Positions 57,664-64,000 of a stretch of 64,000 nucleotides of DNA are shown piece after piece. The position numbers and the translations under genes are program-made. The first letter of the stretch is position 1. Each line of letters opens with the position of its first letter. Origin of the DNA: Shewanella psychrotolerans (lineage in GTDB: Bacteria > Pseudomonadota > Gammaproteobacteria > Enterobacterales > Shewanellaceae); contig NZ_CP080419.1 in assembly GCF_019457595.1 (NCBI RefSeq), positions 930,001 to 994,000 of the forward strand, read 5' to 3'. The notes under the pieces are model-generated. The model had not been told where the DNA came from. It saw only the letters and a list, made by a program, of their open reading frames with translations, and made no database searches.

Positions 57664-57726
57664 TTTCAGCCTAATTATCGCTAAATCACTAATCAGCTTA
57701 TCCTAAGGTATTTTCAACGCTTGATG

Positions 57727-58203
57727 TTAGTTTTTAGCAGGCTTAACTGAGATCCACAGCTTTATATGACCTTTTACCACCACAACGTCATTATCATCAT
57801 AGGCAGTAACCGGAACTAGCATATCGCCTTCGACCCATTGCTCAGGCTTTACTTCTGCAACGCAGCGGATGTCACTGCCCGCTTTAGCGGTATAGTCAAC
57901 GCTCATCCCTTTTGGGATCCAGCGTAAATGAGCTGGAATTGATGCTTCAGCCATTACACCCATAGCCATTTCCATGCCATTACAGATGGCGATAACGTGC
58001 ACGGTTTGAATGTGATTGTGTACCGCCTTACGTTTTTTAATAAAGCATTGGCAGTAATTGGGACGTAGGTCAGTGATCAATGGGCGTATGGTGCCGAAAT
58101 AGGGGGCCATACGTGCCACCATAATAGAGAAAATCTTATTACCAAGTGGTAGTTTTGAAAGCCTATTGTAGAGGCGCATAACTTTAGTGGGATTCTGTTT
58201 CAT
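57727..58203 (-). CDS. DUF4442 hotdog-fold protein
   Basis: A 158-residue protein with the DUF4442 pattern: FSIMVARMAPYFGTIRPLIT near the N-terminus, DLRPNYCQCFIKKRKAVHNH, HVIAICNGMEMAMGVMAEAS and PKGMSVDYTAKAGSDIRCVA. This is the PaaI/YiiD-like hotdog fold of possible acyl-CoA thioesterases. No catalytic assignment can be made. It lies upstream of the CSD-DUF1294 gene on the same strand (64 bases) and divergent from the DUF368 gene. Confidence 0.85.
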   Translation of the reverse strand: MKQNPTKVMRLYNRLSKLPLGNKIFSIMVARMAPYFGTIRPLITDLRPNYCQCFIKKRKAVHNHIQTVHVIAICNGMEMAMGVMAEASIPAHLRWIPKGMSVDYTAKAGSDIRCVAEVKPEQWVEGDMLVPVTAYDDNDVVVVKGHIKLWISVKPAKN

Positions 58204-58409
58204 TGTAAGTTTCTATTATTATATTTATCTGGTCTGATGAGTGCATAGGGTAGCCTAATCACAATTAGTTAACAACAGGACTTAGCACAGATGAGCATGC
58301 CGTGATAAATGAAGCAAAGTTCATTTCCCCATATTGCACTGGCATGGGTATAATCAAGGGCTATCGATACCGTGATGGCGGTATGAGACCAATTTTATAA
58401 GGATTTTGA

Positions 58410-59330
58410 GTGAAATACCTGCTGACATATTTAAAAGGCATGGCAATGGGGGCCGCTGATGTTGTGCCTGGTGTATCGGGTGGAACGATTGCTTTTATTA
58501 CTGGGATTTTGGATACGCTATTAGAAAGCATTCGTCGAGTTAACCCAAGTTTGATCAAGGTTATTCGCCGTCAAGGTGTTAAATCTGCATTTGAATATAT
58601 CAACGGCCCATTTTTATTAGCGGTTTTCGGGGGAATATTAACCAGTATTTTCACCTTAGCTAAGTTGATCACCTACCTTTTGACTCATCACCCGATCCCC
58701 GTTTGGTCGTTCTTTTTTGGGCTGATTATTATTTCGGTTATTCATATGTTAAAGCAGGTTCGAGGCTTTTCTTTGACGAGATTGGTGCTGTTTATCGCTG
58801 GTGTAGCATTTGCGTGGGGGATAACGGTACTCAATCCCATCGCCCTTGAACTGACCTATTTCAATGTGTTTATCGGTGGCAGTATTGCCATTTGTGCCAT
58901 GTTGTTACCTGGTATTTCTGGCAGTTTTATTTTGCTGTTACTGGGTTTATATACCTCGATTCTGAATGCGGCAAAGAGCTTTGATATTTTAGTCTTAGCG
59001 ATTTTTGCTTCTGGTTGTGTATTTGGGTTATTGACCTTTAGCCATTTGTTATCGGCGCTAATGCGACGCTATCATGATGCGACTCTTGTTTTTCTTACGG
59101 GCTTGATGCTAGGAACGTTAGGCAAGATCTGGCCGTGGAAGCAGGTTCTTACTTGGAGAGAAAACTCTGCAGGCGAGTTAGTGCCATTGTTGGAACAAAA
59201 TTTGTCGCCAATGCAGTTTGAGCTGTTTACAGGCCAACCAGCACAGCTTTTCTGGGCAATTGCTGCTATGTCTATGGGAATCGCACTCGTGTGGGGATTA
59301 GAGATTTTCGCAGGGAAAAAAGGTCAATGA
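58410..59330 (+). CDS. DUF368-family undecaprenyl-phosphate translocase homologue
   Basis: A 306-residue inner-membrane protein with about 8-9 hydrophobic helices. The two DUF368 repeat motifs are clear: GAADVVPGVSGGTIAFITGI early and CAMLLPGISGSFILLLLGLY in the middle. Members of DUF368 have been shown to recycle undecaprenyl phosphate across the membrane for envelope glycan synthesis. The start is GTG at 58410 with AAGGA before it. The stop overlaps the next gene by ATGA, so a small lipoprotein is translationally coupled to it. Confidence 0.9.
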   Translation: MKYLLTYLKGMAMGAADVVPGVSGGTIAFITGILDTLLESIRRVNPSLIKVIRRQGVKSAFEYINGPFLLAVFGGILTSIFTLAKLITYLLTHHPIPVWSFFFGLIIISVIHMLKQVRGFSLTRLVLFIAGVAFAWGITVLNPIALELTYFNVFIGGSIAICAMLLPGISGSFILLLLGLYTSILNAAKSFDILVLAIFASGCVFGLLTFSHLLSALMRRYHDATLVFLTGLMLGTLGKIWPWKQVLTWRENSAGELVPLLEQNLSPMQFELFTGQPAQLFWAIAAMSMGIALVWGLEIFAGKKGQ

Positions 59331-59503
59331 AGACACTATTGCTTTTAGGCGTATTAGGTTTAACGGCTTGTGTTCATCAGATTGATTTTTCTGTGGAAGA
59401 GGAGCCGCAAACCGATCCTCTGGAGGTCAAAGATCCTATGACCACCGATAATCAACGAATTATCGATGATGCCCAGCGTGATGGAAAGCTGAATAAGCGT
59501 TAA
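59327..59503 (+). CDS. Small lipoprotein coupled to the DUF368 gene
   Basis: A 58-residue protein: signal MKTLLLLGVLGLTAC with lipobox GLTAC, then an acidic mature part of about 44 residues (VEEEPQTDPLEVKDPMTTDN at its centre) ending KLNKR. The ATG at 59327 overlaps the DUF368 stop by four bases (ATGA), so it is cotranslated. No family was recognised. It could be an accessory of the translocase or an unrelated passenger. Confidence 0.8.
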   Translation: MKTLLLLGVLGLTACVHQIDFSVEEEPQTDPLEVKDPMTTDNQRIIDDAQRDGKLNKR

Positions 59504-59527
59504 GATTTGCTGTTTTTCGTTGAAAAT

Positions 59528-59551
59528 AGGCGGCCAGTGAGCCGCCTTTGT
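59528..59551 (+). terminator. Terminator after the DUF368-lipoprotein operon
   Basis: AGGCGGC (59528-59534) and GCCGCCT (59541-59547) followed by TTGTTT. The stem is short but GC-rich; it sits between convergent genes. Confidence 0.7.
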
Positions 59552-59896
59552 TTAGCCCGTTTGTTTGCTATTATCTACCTGTTTCTTATCGTAGTATTCA
59601 AACGGAAATTGATTGCGGATACGCTGGGTAATCGCGTCACTTACGTTCGCCGAAACATGTAAGCGCACATCACCTGATTTTTCGGCTCGCACCACACAAG
59701 TCAACTTTTCTGATTTAGCAATACCTCTGCATTCTCGCTGGAATTTGTCGGGGATTTTTCCTTTATGGCTGATTAATCGTCCCTCTTTAAAATGCATTTC
59801 AAATAGCGTTAATCCCTTTTTACCGCTAAAGATCAGTTTGTATATAAGCACTAGGCCTATAAGGATAAATACGACTTTAAATGTAGTGGCAGTCAT
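59552..59896 (-). CDS. DUF3634-like small membrane protein
   Basis: A 114-residue protein with one N-terminal helix (VVFILIGLVLIYKLIFSG) and a soluble C-terminal part containing FEMHFKEGRLISHKGKIPDK followed by FQRECRGIAKSEKLTCVVRA and ISQRI-like VSDAITQRIRNQF. The wording fits DUF3634 (F.F..G....GKIP..F...C..I) as I recall it from Vibrio and Shewanella; its function is unknown. It is probably an inner-membrane protein with the domain facing the cytoplasm or periplasm. Confidence 0.65.
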   Translation of the reverse strand: MTATTFKVVFILIGLVLIYKLIFSGKKGLTLFEMHFKEGRLISHKGKIPDKFQRECRGIAKSEKLTCVVRAEKSGDVRLHVSANVSDAITQRIRNQFPFEYYDKKQVDNSKQTG

Positions 59897-60024
59897 GCAA
59901 GCTCCAGATTGTTCTTTAACATTGAAGATACTCTCGGTTAACGGTTTTTCCTAGCGGGGTAGATCAAATTTTTTAAAGATAGCTATACTCTTCGAAGGAG
60001 TTTAATCGGTTAAGGAAAAACGCT

Positions 60025-60198
60025 ATGCACCTCTCTAATGCCCGTCGCTGGGAAAAGCTCTGTCATCAGCAAGCTGATATTTTGCAAGGTTTATCACAAA
60101 CCTTTCCCGAGCGTGCTGAGGCGCATCAGCAACTGGTTAACTATTGGCGCATGTTAGCTGAGCGGATTCACCGCGGTGAGAGTTTGAACTTGAAATAA
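60025..60198 (+). CDS. 57-residue conserved-looking helical protein
   Basis: A short gene: ATG at 60025 with AGGA 8 bases upstream, 57 codons, stop at 60198, and a terminator overlapping its end. The product is all-helical in appearance and basic (NARRWEKLCHQQADILQGLS, then WRMLAERIHRGESLNLK), with no signal peptide. Ribosome site, codon pattern and own terminator support a real gene. I do not recognise a family. Confidence 0.65.
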   Translation: MHLSNARRWEKLCHQQADILQGLSQTFPERAEAHQQLVNYWRMLAERIHRGESLNLK

Positions 60199-60200
60199 AA

Positions 60201-60224
60201 AACCGCCAATCATGGCGGTTTTTA
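60201..60224 (+). terminator. Terminator of the 57-codon gene
   Basis: AACCGCCA (60201-60208), loop ATCA, TGGCGGTT (60213-60220), then TTTA, with an A-run before the stem so that it also serves the convergent porin gene. Confidence 0.85.
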
Positions 60225-60260
60225 GTGTGTCGATAATAACGATGTAAACGGAGCGGAGAT

Positions 60261-60983
60261 TTAGAAAGCGTACGAAGCCGATACTAAGAAAGTGCTATCG
60301 TTACGGAAACTACCGGCATCGAACTGATATTCGCTATCGATGTCATTGTCTAACCAAGCAACTGATAATCCTACACCTGCAACTTCTGTTGAAACACCGA
60401 TAGAGTAATCAACATAGGTACCCATATCATCTTCTGGTGCATCACCGAAGTTATAACCTACATGGAGATCTAAGCTCCAATTTTCAGCAAATCCCCATGA
60501 GTAGTTTAGCTCTGTGTAATGGTAATCAAGATCGCTTCCACCGTAGTCATTGGTATACCAATATGCTGCATGGAGATCGGCAAAATAGAAACCAATCGTA
60601 CCCTCCAGGTAGTCTTGAGATACATCATCACCTGGATAAGTGTAATAAAGTAGTGTGACGTCATATTCTACTTCTTCGCCGATAGCGCCGGCGTAGCCTA
60701 CATACAAATCAATCTCAATGTTGGCGCCATTTTCATCTTCTGGATCATCAAAATCGACATTACTTCCCCATGCGCCGACAAAAAAACCATTTTCCATGCT
60801 GTAATCGATACCAGCTTGTACGGCAAATTCACCTGCGGTCTGTGAGACACCGCGGAAGCGGTAGTCGTTAGTTACACCTATTTCGCCAGAAACTTCAGCT
60901 TGGGCGATAGGTGCTATTAGCGCTGCGGATAAGGCTAAGCCAGTAACTTGGGCAATCCGTTTTTTATTAAATTTTTTATACAC
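60261..60983 (-). CDS. TorF-family putative porin
   Basis: A 240-residue outer-membrane protein with signal peptide ending APIAQAEVSG. The mature chain is acidic and aromatic, alternating beta strands, with the family opening EIGVTNDYRFRGVSQTAGEF and VQAGIDYSMENGFFVGAWGS and a C-terminal barrel strand ending STFLVSASYAF. This is the pattern of Gcw_chp/TorF-type proteins of Shewanella and other marine bacteria, thought to be small porins. It stands alone, with terminator downstream. Confidence 0.88.
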   Translation of the reverse strand: MYKKFNKKRIAQVTGLALSAALIAPIAQAEVSGEIGVTNDYRFRGVSQTAGEFAVQAGIDYSMENGFFVGAWGSNVDFDDPEDENGANIEIDLYVGYAGAIGEEVEYDVTLLYYTYPGDDVSQDYLEGTIGFYFADLHAAYWYTNDYGGSDLDYHYTELNYSWGFAENWSLDLHVGYNFGDAPEDDMGTYVDYSIGVSTEVAGVGLSVAWLDNDIDSEYQFDAGSFRNDSTFLVSASYAF

Positions 60984-61105
60984 GGTGGTTTCTCCATTTC
61001 ACTTGGTTGAAATCAGTATTTTTAAATATTAAAAAATACTAAATTTAGCCAAACAACAGCTGACTTTGCTGAGACTACATGGCGATTACTCAAAATCGAA
61101 CTCGG

Positions 61106-61471
61106 TTATTTCTGTTCAAAAATGACGTAAATTTTTCTACACTGTTGGATCACTTTCCATACACCTGAAAACCCGGCAGGAATGACGAATCGGTCACCCT
61201 TACTCACAGTGATGCTGTTTCCTGAACTATCGGTTATCTCGCTAGTCCCGGCTAAGATCTCGCAATATTCATGTTCGGTATAGTTGATTTTCCAACTGCC
61301 TTTTTCGCCTTGCCAAACACCTGCATGGAATTGATCACAAGGGCTCGAGTAGTGATTATCTAGCTGTTGTTTCGGATCGCCTGAGATCACTTTCTCTTTA
61401 GCTACATCGTAATATTCAGTCTCAACTTGGTGTTGACCAAAATTGATAATGGCATCGACATTTAAACTCAT
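61106..61471 (-). CDS. Cupin-domain protein
   Basis: A 121-residue single cupin. The core shows FHAGVWQGEKGSWKINYTEH followed by EYCEILAGTSEI (first cupin box, with a histidine and glutamate pattern) and SVSKGDRFVIPAGFSGVWKV (second box). It matches the RmlC-like cupin type COG3450 often linked to amino-acid or amine catabolism. Metal binding and reaction are not proven. GGAG 5 bases before the ATG at 61471 fixes the start. It follows mmsA on the same strand by about 75 bases and may share its operon. Confidence 0.82.
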   Translation of the reverse strand: MSLNVDAIINFGQHQVETEYYDVAKEKVISGDPKQQLDNHYSSPCDQFHAGVWQGEKGSWKINYTEHEYCEILAGTSEITDSSGNSITVSKGDRFVIPAGFSGVWKVIQQCRKIYVIFEQK

Positions 61472-61547
61472 CATTGCTCCAACTTTAATATTTTTACATA
61501 TAAAGGTGCAGAAAGAACGACACCTTTTCTGTAATTTTGTTATCCGT

Positions 61548-63038
61548 TTATTTCATTGTTGGCATAACAAATTCTGCCTGAGCATCTTTGGATTTTGGCC
61601 AGCGAGCGGTGATCGCTTTGCGTTTAGTGTAAAAACGCACGCCATCGGGACCGTGCATATGCAGGGGACCAAACAAGGACCGCTTCCAACCACCGAAACT
61701 GTGGAACGCCATTGGCACTGGGATAGGCACATTCACCCCAACCATACCTACCTGTACGTGGTGGCAGAAATGACGAGCGGCTTCACCGCTTTGGGTGAAA
61801 ATAGCGGTACCGTTGCCAAACTCGTGATCATTGATCAGTTGTAGGGCTTCGCTGTAGTCTTTGACGCGCACTATCGCTAGTACAGGACCAAAGATCTCTT
61901 CCTTGTAAATCGTCATCTCTGGCGTCACGTTGTCAAATAAGCAGCCGCCAAGGAAGTAACCTTGTTCATGATCAGCAACACTTAACTGGCGACCATCAGC
62001 AAGCAGTGTGGCACCTTCGGCAACACCAATATCGACATATCCACGCACTTTATCCAGATGTTGCTTGGAGATTAGTGGCCCCATATCCATATCGGACTCT
62101 AGACCATTACCAACCCGTAACGCCTGGATTTGAGGTAACAGTTTTTCAATCAAGGCATCGCCAGCATCACCTACGGCTAATACTACAGATATAGCCATAC
62201 AGCGTTCACCTGCGCTGCCGTAAGCAGCACCCATAAGTGCACTAACGGCCTGGTCCAGATCCGCGTCTGGCATTAGCAGCATATGATTCTTGGCACCGCC
62301 TAATGCTTGAACTCGCTTGCCATGCTTAGAAGCGGTTTCATAGATATATTGGGCGATAGGCGTCGAACCAACGAAACTAACAGCTTGCACATCTTTATGG
62401 CTCAGTAGGGTATCGACAGCTTCTTTGTCACCGTTAACCACATTAAATACACCATCAGGTAACCCGGCTTCTGTCAGCAGTTCCGCCATACGCATCACTG
62501 AGCTTGGGTCTTTTTCTGAAGGCTTCATGATAAAGGTGTTACCCGCTGCAATGGCAATGGGGAACATCCACATGGGCACCATGACTGGGAAGTTAAATGG
62601 TGCGATACCTGCGACAACACCGAGAGACTGATTAAGCGTCCATGCATCGACGCCGCCGCCTACCTGCTCTGTGTGCTCGCCTTTTAGTAAGTGTGGGATG
62701 CCACAAGCAAACTCGACGACCTCTAGGCCGCGAATGATTTCACCTTTGGCGTCATCAAGCACTTTACCGTGTTCACGGGTGATCATTGCCGCTAGCTCAT
62801 CCATGTTTGCTTCAACCAACGCCTTAAATTTAAATAGGATCCGTGAGCGGTTCAGTGGTGTCATTTGAGACCAGGTCCCGTGAGCCTTTTTCGCTAACTC
62901 AATTGCCTCTGCGACCTCTGCTGCACTGGCTAAGGAAACATTCGCTTTTTGTTCGCCTGTCGCCGGTTCAAATACAGCACTGCTGCGCTCGCTATTTCCT
63001 GAGTGTTGGCCATTGATGTAGTGGTTTATCTGCTGCAT
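61548..63038 (-). CDS. mmsA: CoA-acylating methylmalonate-semialdehyde dehydrogenase
   Basis: A 496-residue aldehyde dehydrogenase converting methylmalonate or malonate semialdehyde to propionyl- or acetyl-CoA with NAD, in valine, beta-alanine or inositol breakdown. Family landmarks: GVVAGIAPFNFPVMVPMWMF, the NAD region MKPSEKDPSS, FVGSTPIAQYIYETASKHGK, and the catalytic cysteine in GSAGERCMAISV. The last third has YKEEIFGPVLAIVRV and FFGWKRS-like FGGWKRSLFG. The ATG at 63038 fits the family start, and a TTG at 63059 is less likely. It is 58 bases after the aminotransferase gene, so both likely form an operon. Confidence 0.94.
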   Translation of the reverse strand: MQQINHYINGQHSGNSERSSAVFEPATGEQKANVSLASAAEVAEAIELAKKAHGTWSQMTPLNRSRILFKFKALVEANMDELAAMITREHGKVLDDAKGEIIRGLEVVEFACGIPHLLKGEHTEQVGGGVDAWTLNQSLGVVAGIAPFNFPVMVPMWMFPIAIAAGNTFIMKPSEKDPSSVMRMAELLTEAGLPDGVFNVVNGDKEAVDTLLSHKDVQAVSFVGSTPIAQYIYETASKHGKRVQALGGAKNHMLLMPDADLDQAVSALMGAAYGSAGERCMAISVVLAVGDAGDALIEKLLPQIQALRVGNGLESDMDMGPLISKQHLDKVRGYVDIGVAEGATLLADGRQLSVADHEQGYFLGGCLFDNVTPEMTIYKEEIFGPVLAIVRVKDYSEALQLINDHEFGNGTAIFTQSGEAARHFCHHVQVGMVGVNVPIPVPMAFHSFGGWKRSLFGPLHMHGPDGVRFYTKRKAITARWPKSKDAQAEFVMPTMK

Positions 63039-63096
63039 AACGCTTCTTATTCCTGCCAAAGATGATTAAGTATTTAATTAGGTGTGTGAGGTTGAT

Positions 63097-64000
63097 TTAG
63101 CCTACGGCTTTAACCGCATCGCTCAAGGTGTTAACCACATGGTCAATTTGTTGTTTGTCGACGATAAGTGGTGGCGAAAGCGCGATAATGTCACCCGTTG
63201 CACGCACTAATGTGCCGTGCTTAAAACAGGTCTCGAAAATACCAAATCCACGCTTGCCAATGCCTTTGTCACTGGGCGCGAACTGAATACCAGCGACTAA
63301 CCCTGTATTACGAATATCGATAATGTTGGGTAAGCCTTTTAAGCTATGAACGGCTTTTTCGAAGTAATCTTCAAGGGATTTACTGCGTTCAAATAGCTGC
63401 TCTTCTTTGTAGATATCCAGCGTGGCTAATGCAGCAGCCGCAGCCACAGGATGCCCTGAATAGGTATAACCATGGAACAGTTCTATTGCGCCCTCTGGCG
63501 CATCCATACTGGCATCGTAGATGGCATCGTCGATAAGCACTGCACCCATTGGAATGGTGCCGTTGTTGAGCGCTTTGGCTGTTGTGATCATGTCTGGTTT
63601 TACATCCCAACGCTCACTCGCGAAGGCGGCGCCCAGACGACCAAATCCTGTGATAACTTCATCAAAGATGAGTAGAATGCCGTGTTTCTGGGTGATCTCT
63701 CTTAATCTTTTTAGGTAACCTTGTGGTGGTAAAATTACCCCAGCAGACCCCGACATTGGTTCGACGATCACTGCAGCAATATTTTCGGCGCCATGAAGCA
63801 GGACTAGCTGTTCAAGTACCTCTGCTTTTTCGGCGCCCGTTTCGGGTAGGCCTTTGCAAAACGCATTGGTGTTAATGTCTAAGGTATGAGGAAGATGGTC
63901 TACACCTTGCAGTAACTGCTGGCTGAAAGTGCGACGATTTCCACCGATTCCTCCGACAGATATGCCGCCAAATCCCACACCATGATAACCAAGCTCTCGA
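63097..64000 (-). CDS. Class III omega-amino acid:pyruvate aminotransferase, partial (start outside window)
   Basis: The frame is open to base 64000, so the N-terminus lies beyond the edge. The visible 300 residues contain the PLP-enzyme core: VEPMSGSAGVILPPQGYLKR, LIFDEVITGFGRLGAAFASE (PLP-pocket Asp), MITTAKALNNGTIPMGAVLI with the Schiff-base lysine, and ELFHGYTYSGHPVAAAAALA. This is the beta-alanine/omega-amino acid:pyruvate transaminase group. With mmsA next to it, the cluster can turn beta-alanine into malonate semialdehyde and then acetyl-CoA, or serve a related amine pathway. Confidence 0.92.
   Translation of the reverse strand, partial: RELGYHGVGFGGISVGGIGGNRRTFSQQLLQGVDHLPHTLDINTNAFCKGLPETGAEKAEVLEQLVLLHGAENIAAVIVEPMSGSAGVILPPQGYLKRLREITQKHGILLIFDEVITGFGRLGAAFASERWDVKPDMITTAKALNNGTIPMGAVLIDDAIYDASMDAPEGAIELFHGYTYSGHPVAAAAALATLDIYKEEQLFERSKSLEDYFEKAVHSLKGLPNIIDIRNTGLVAGIQFAPSDKGIGKRGFGIFETCFKHGTLVRATGDIIALSPPLIVDKQQIDHVVNTLSDAVKAVG

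Overview
The window reads as chromosomal DNA of a marine gammaproteobacterium, most probably Shewanella. The evidence is an OmcA/MtrC-type decaheme surface cytochrome, several small families mostly found in Shewanella and Vibrio relatives (DUF2960, DUF2913, DUF3019, DUF3634 by recognition of the sequences), and many close matches to enterobacterial housekeeping proteins (PurT, ValS, PepA, LptF/LptG, RhlE, SatP, YiaD). The species cannot be fixed from the sequence alone. No rRNA, tRNA, CRISPR array, prophage, plasmid origin or recognisable defence system was seen.

Layout. 1-8 kb: the end of a 2-hydroxyacid dehydrogenase, purT, a HlyD-type gene fragment, an SLC13-like permease with RCK_C domains, a soluble PAS-PAS chemoreceptor and a Ycf46-like AAA+ ATPase. 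8-12.4 kb: a DUF4136 lipoprotein, a DUF1289 protein, and a minus-strand operon mipA-DUF3019-rstA-rstB (outer-membrane protein, secreted protein, response regulator, sensor kinase). 12.7-18.7 kb: a decayed GNAT gene, the acetate transporter satP, an OmpA-like lipoprotein, small enzymes, and a divergent pair of an FMN reductase and a cysteine-containing winged-helix regulator with dyads between them. 18.8-24.3 kb: a LysR regulator, a striking double palindrome, an isolated lipoprotein decaheme cytochrome with a collagen-like neck, and a POT/MFS transporter.

24.6-42.3 kb holds a 4HB chemoreceptor preceded by an 18-bp tandem repeat, then valS and holC, then about 8 kb of accessory DNA, then pepA and, divergently, lptF-lptG. 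In Escherichia coli pepA-holC-valS are adjacent, so the 8-kb block looks like an insertion. It contains a truncated IS110 transposase fused to an unknown gene fragment, repeats, an AT-rich HBM-type chemoreceptor, a pair of unrecognised exported proteins bracketed by an 18-bp direct repeat, a membrane TPR protein and an EAL phosphodiesterase.

42.3-64 kb: RDD, DUF2960 and GNAT genes; yqiJ-yqiK (membrane protein plus flotillin); an M32 carboxypeptidase; a DUF2913 gene; a peroxiredoxin fragment; rhlE; two M24 peptidases separated by an MFS transporter and a short ROK protein; an FKBP isomerase; a cold-shock/DUF1294 fusion; a DUF4442 protein; a DUF368 undecaprenyl-phosphate translocase homologue overlapped by a 58-residue lipoprotein gene; a DUF3634 protein; a 57-codon gene; a TorF-type porin; a cupin; and the start of a valine/beta-alanine catabolic cluster (mmsA plus a class III aminotransferase running off the end). 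Most convergent gene pairs are separated by clear rho-independent terminators.
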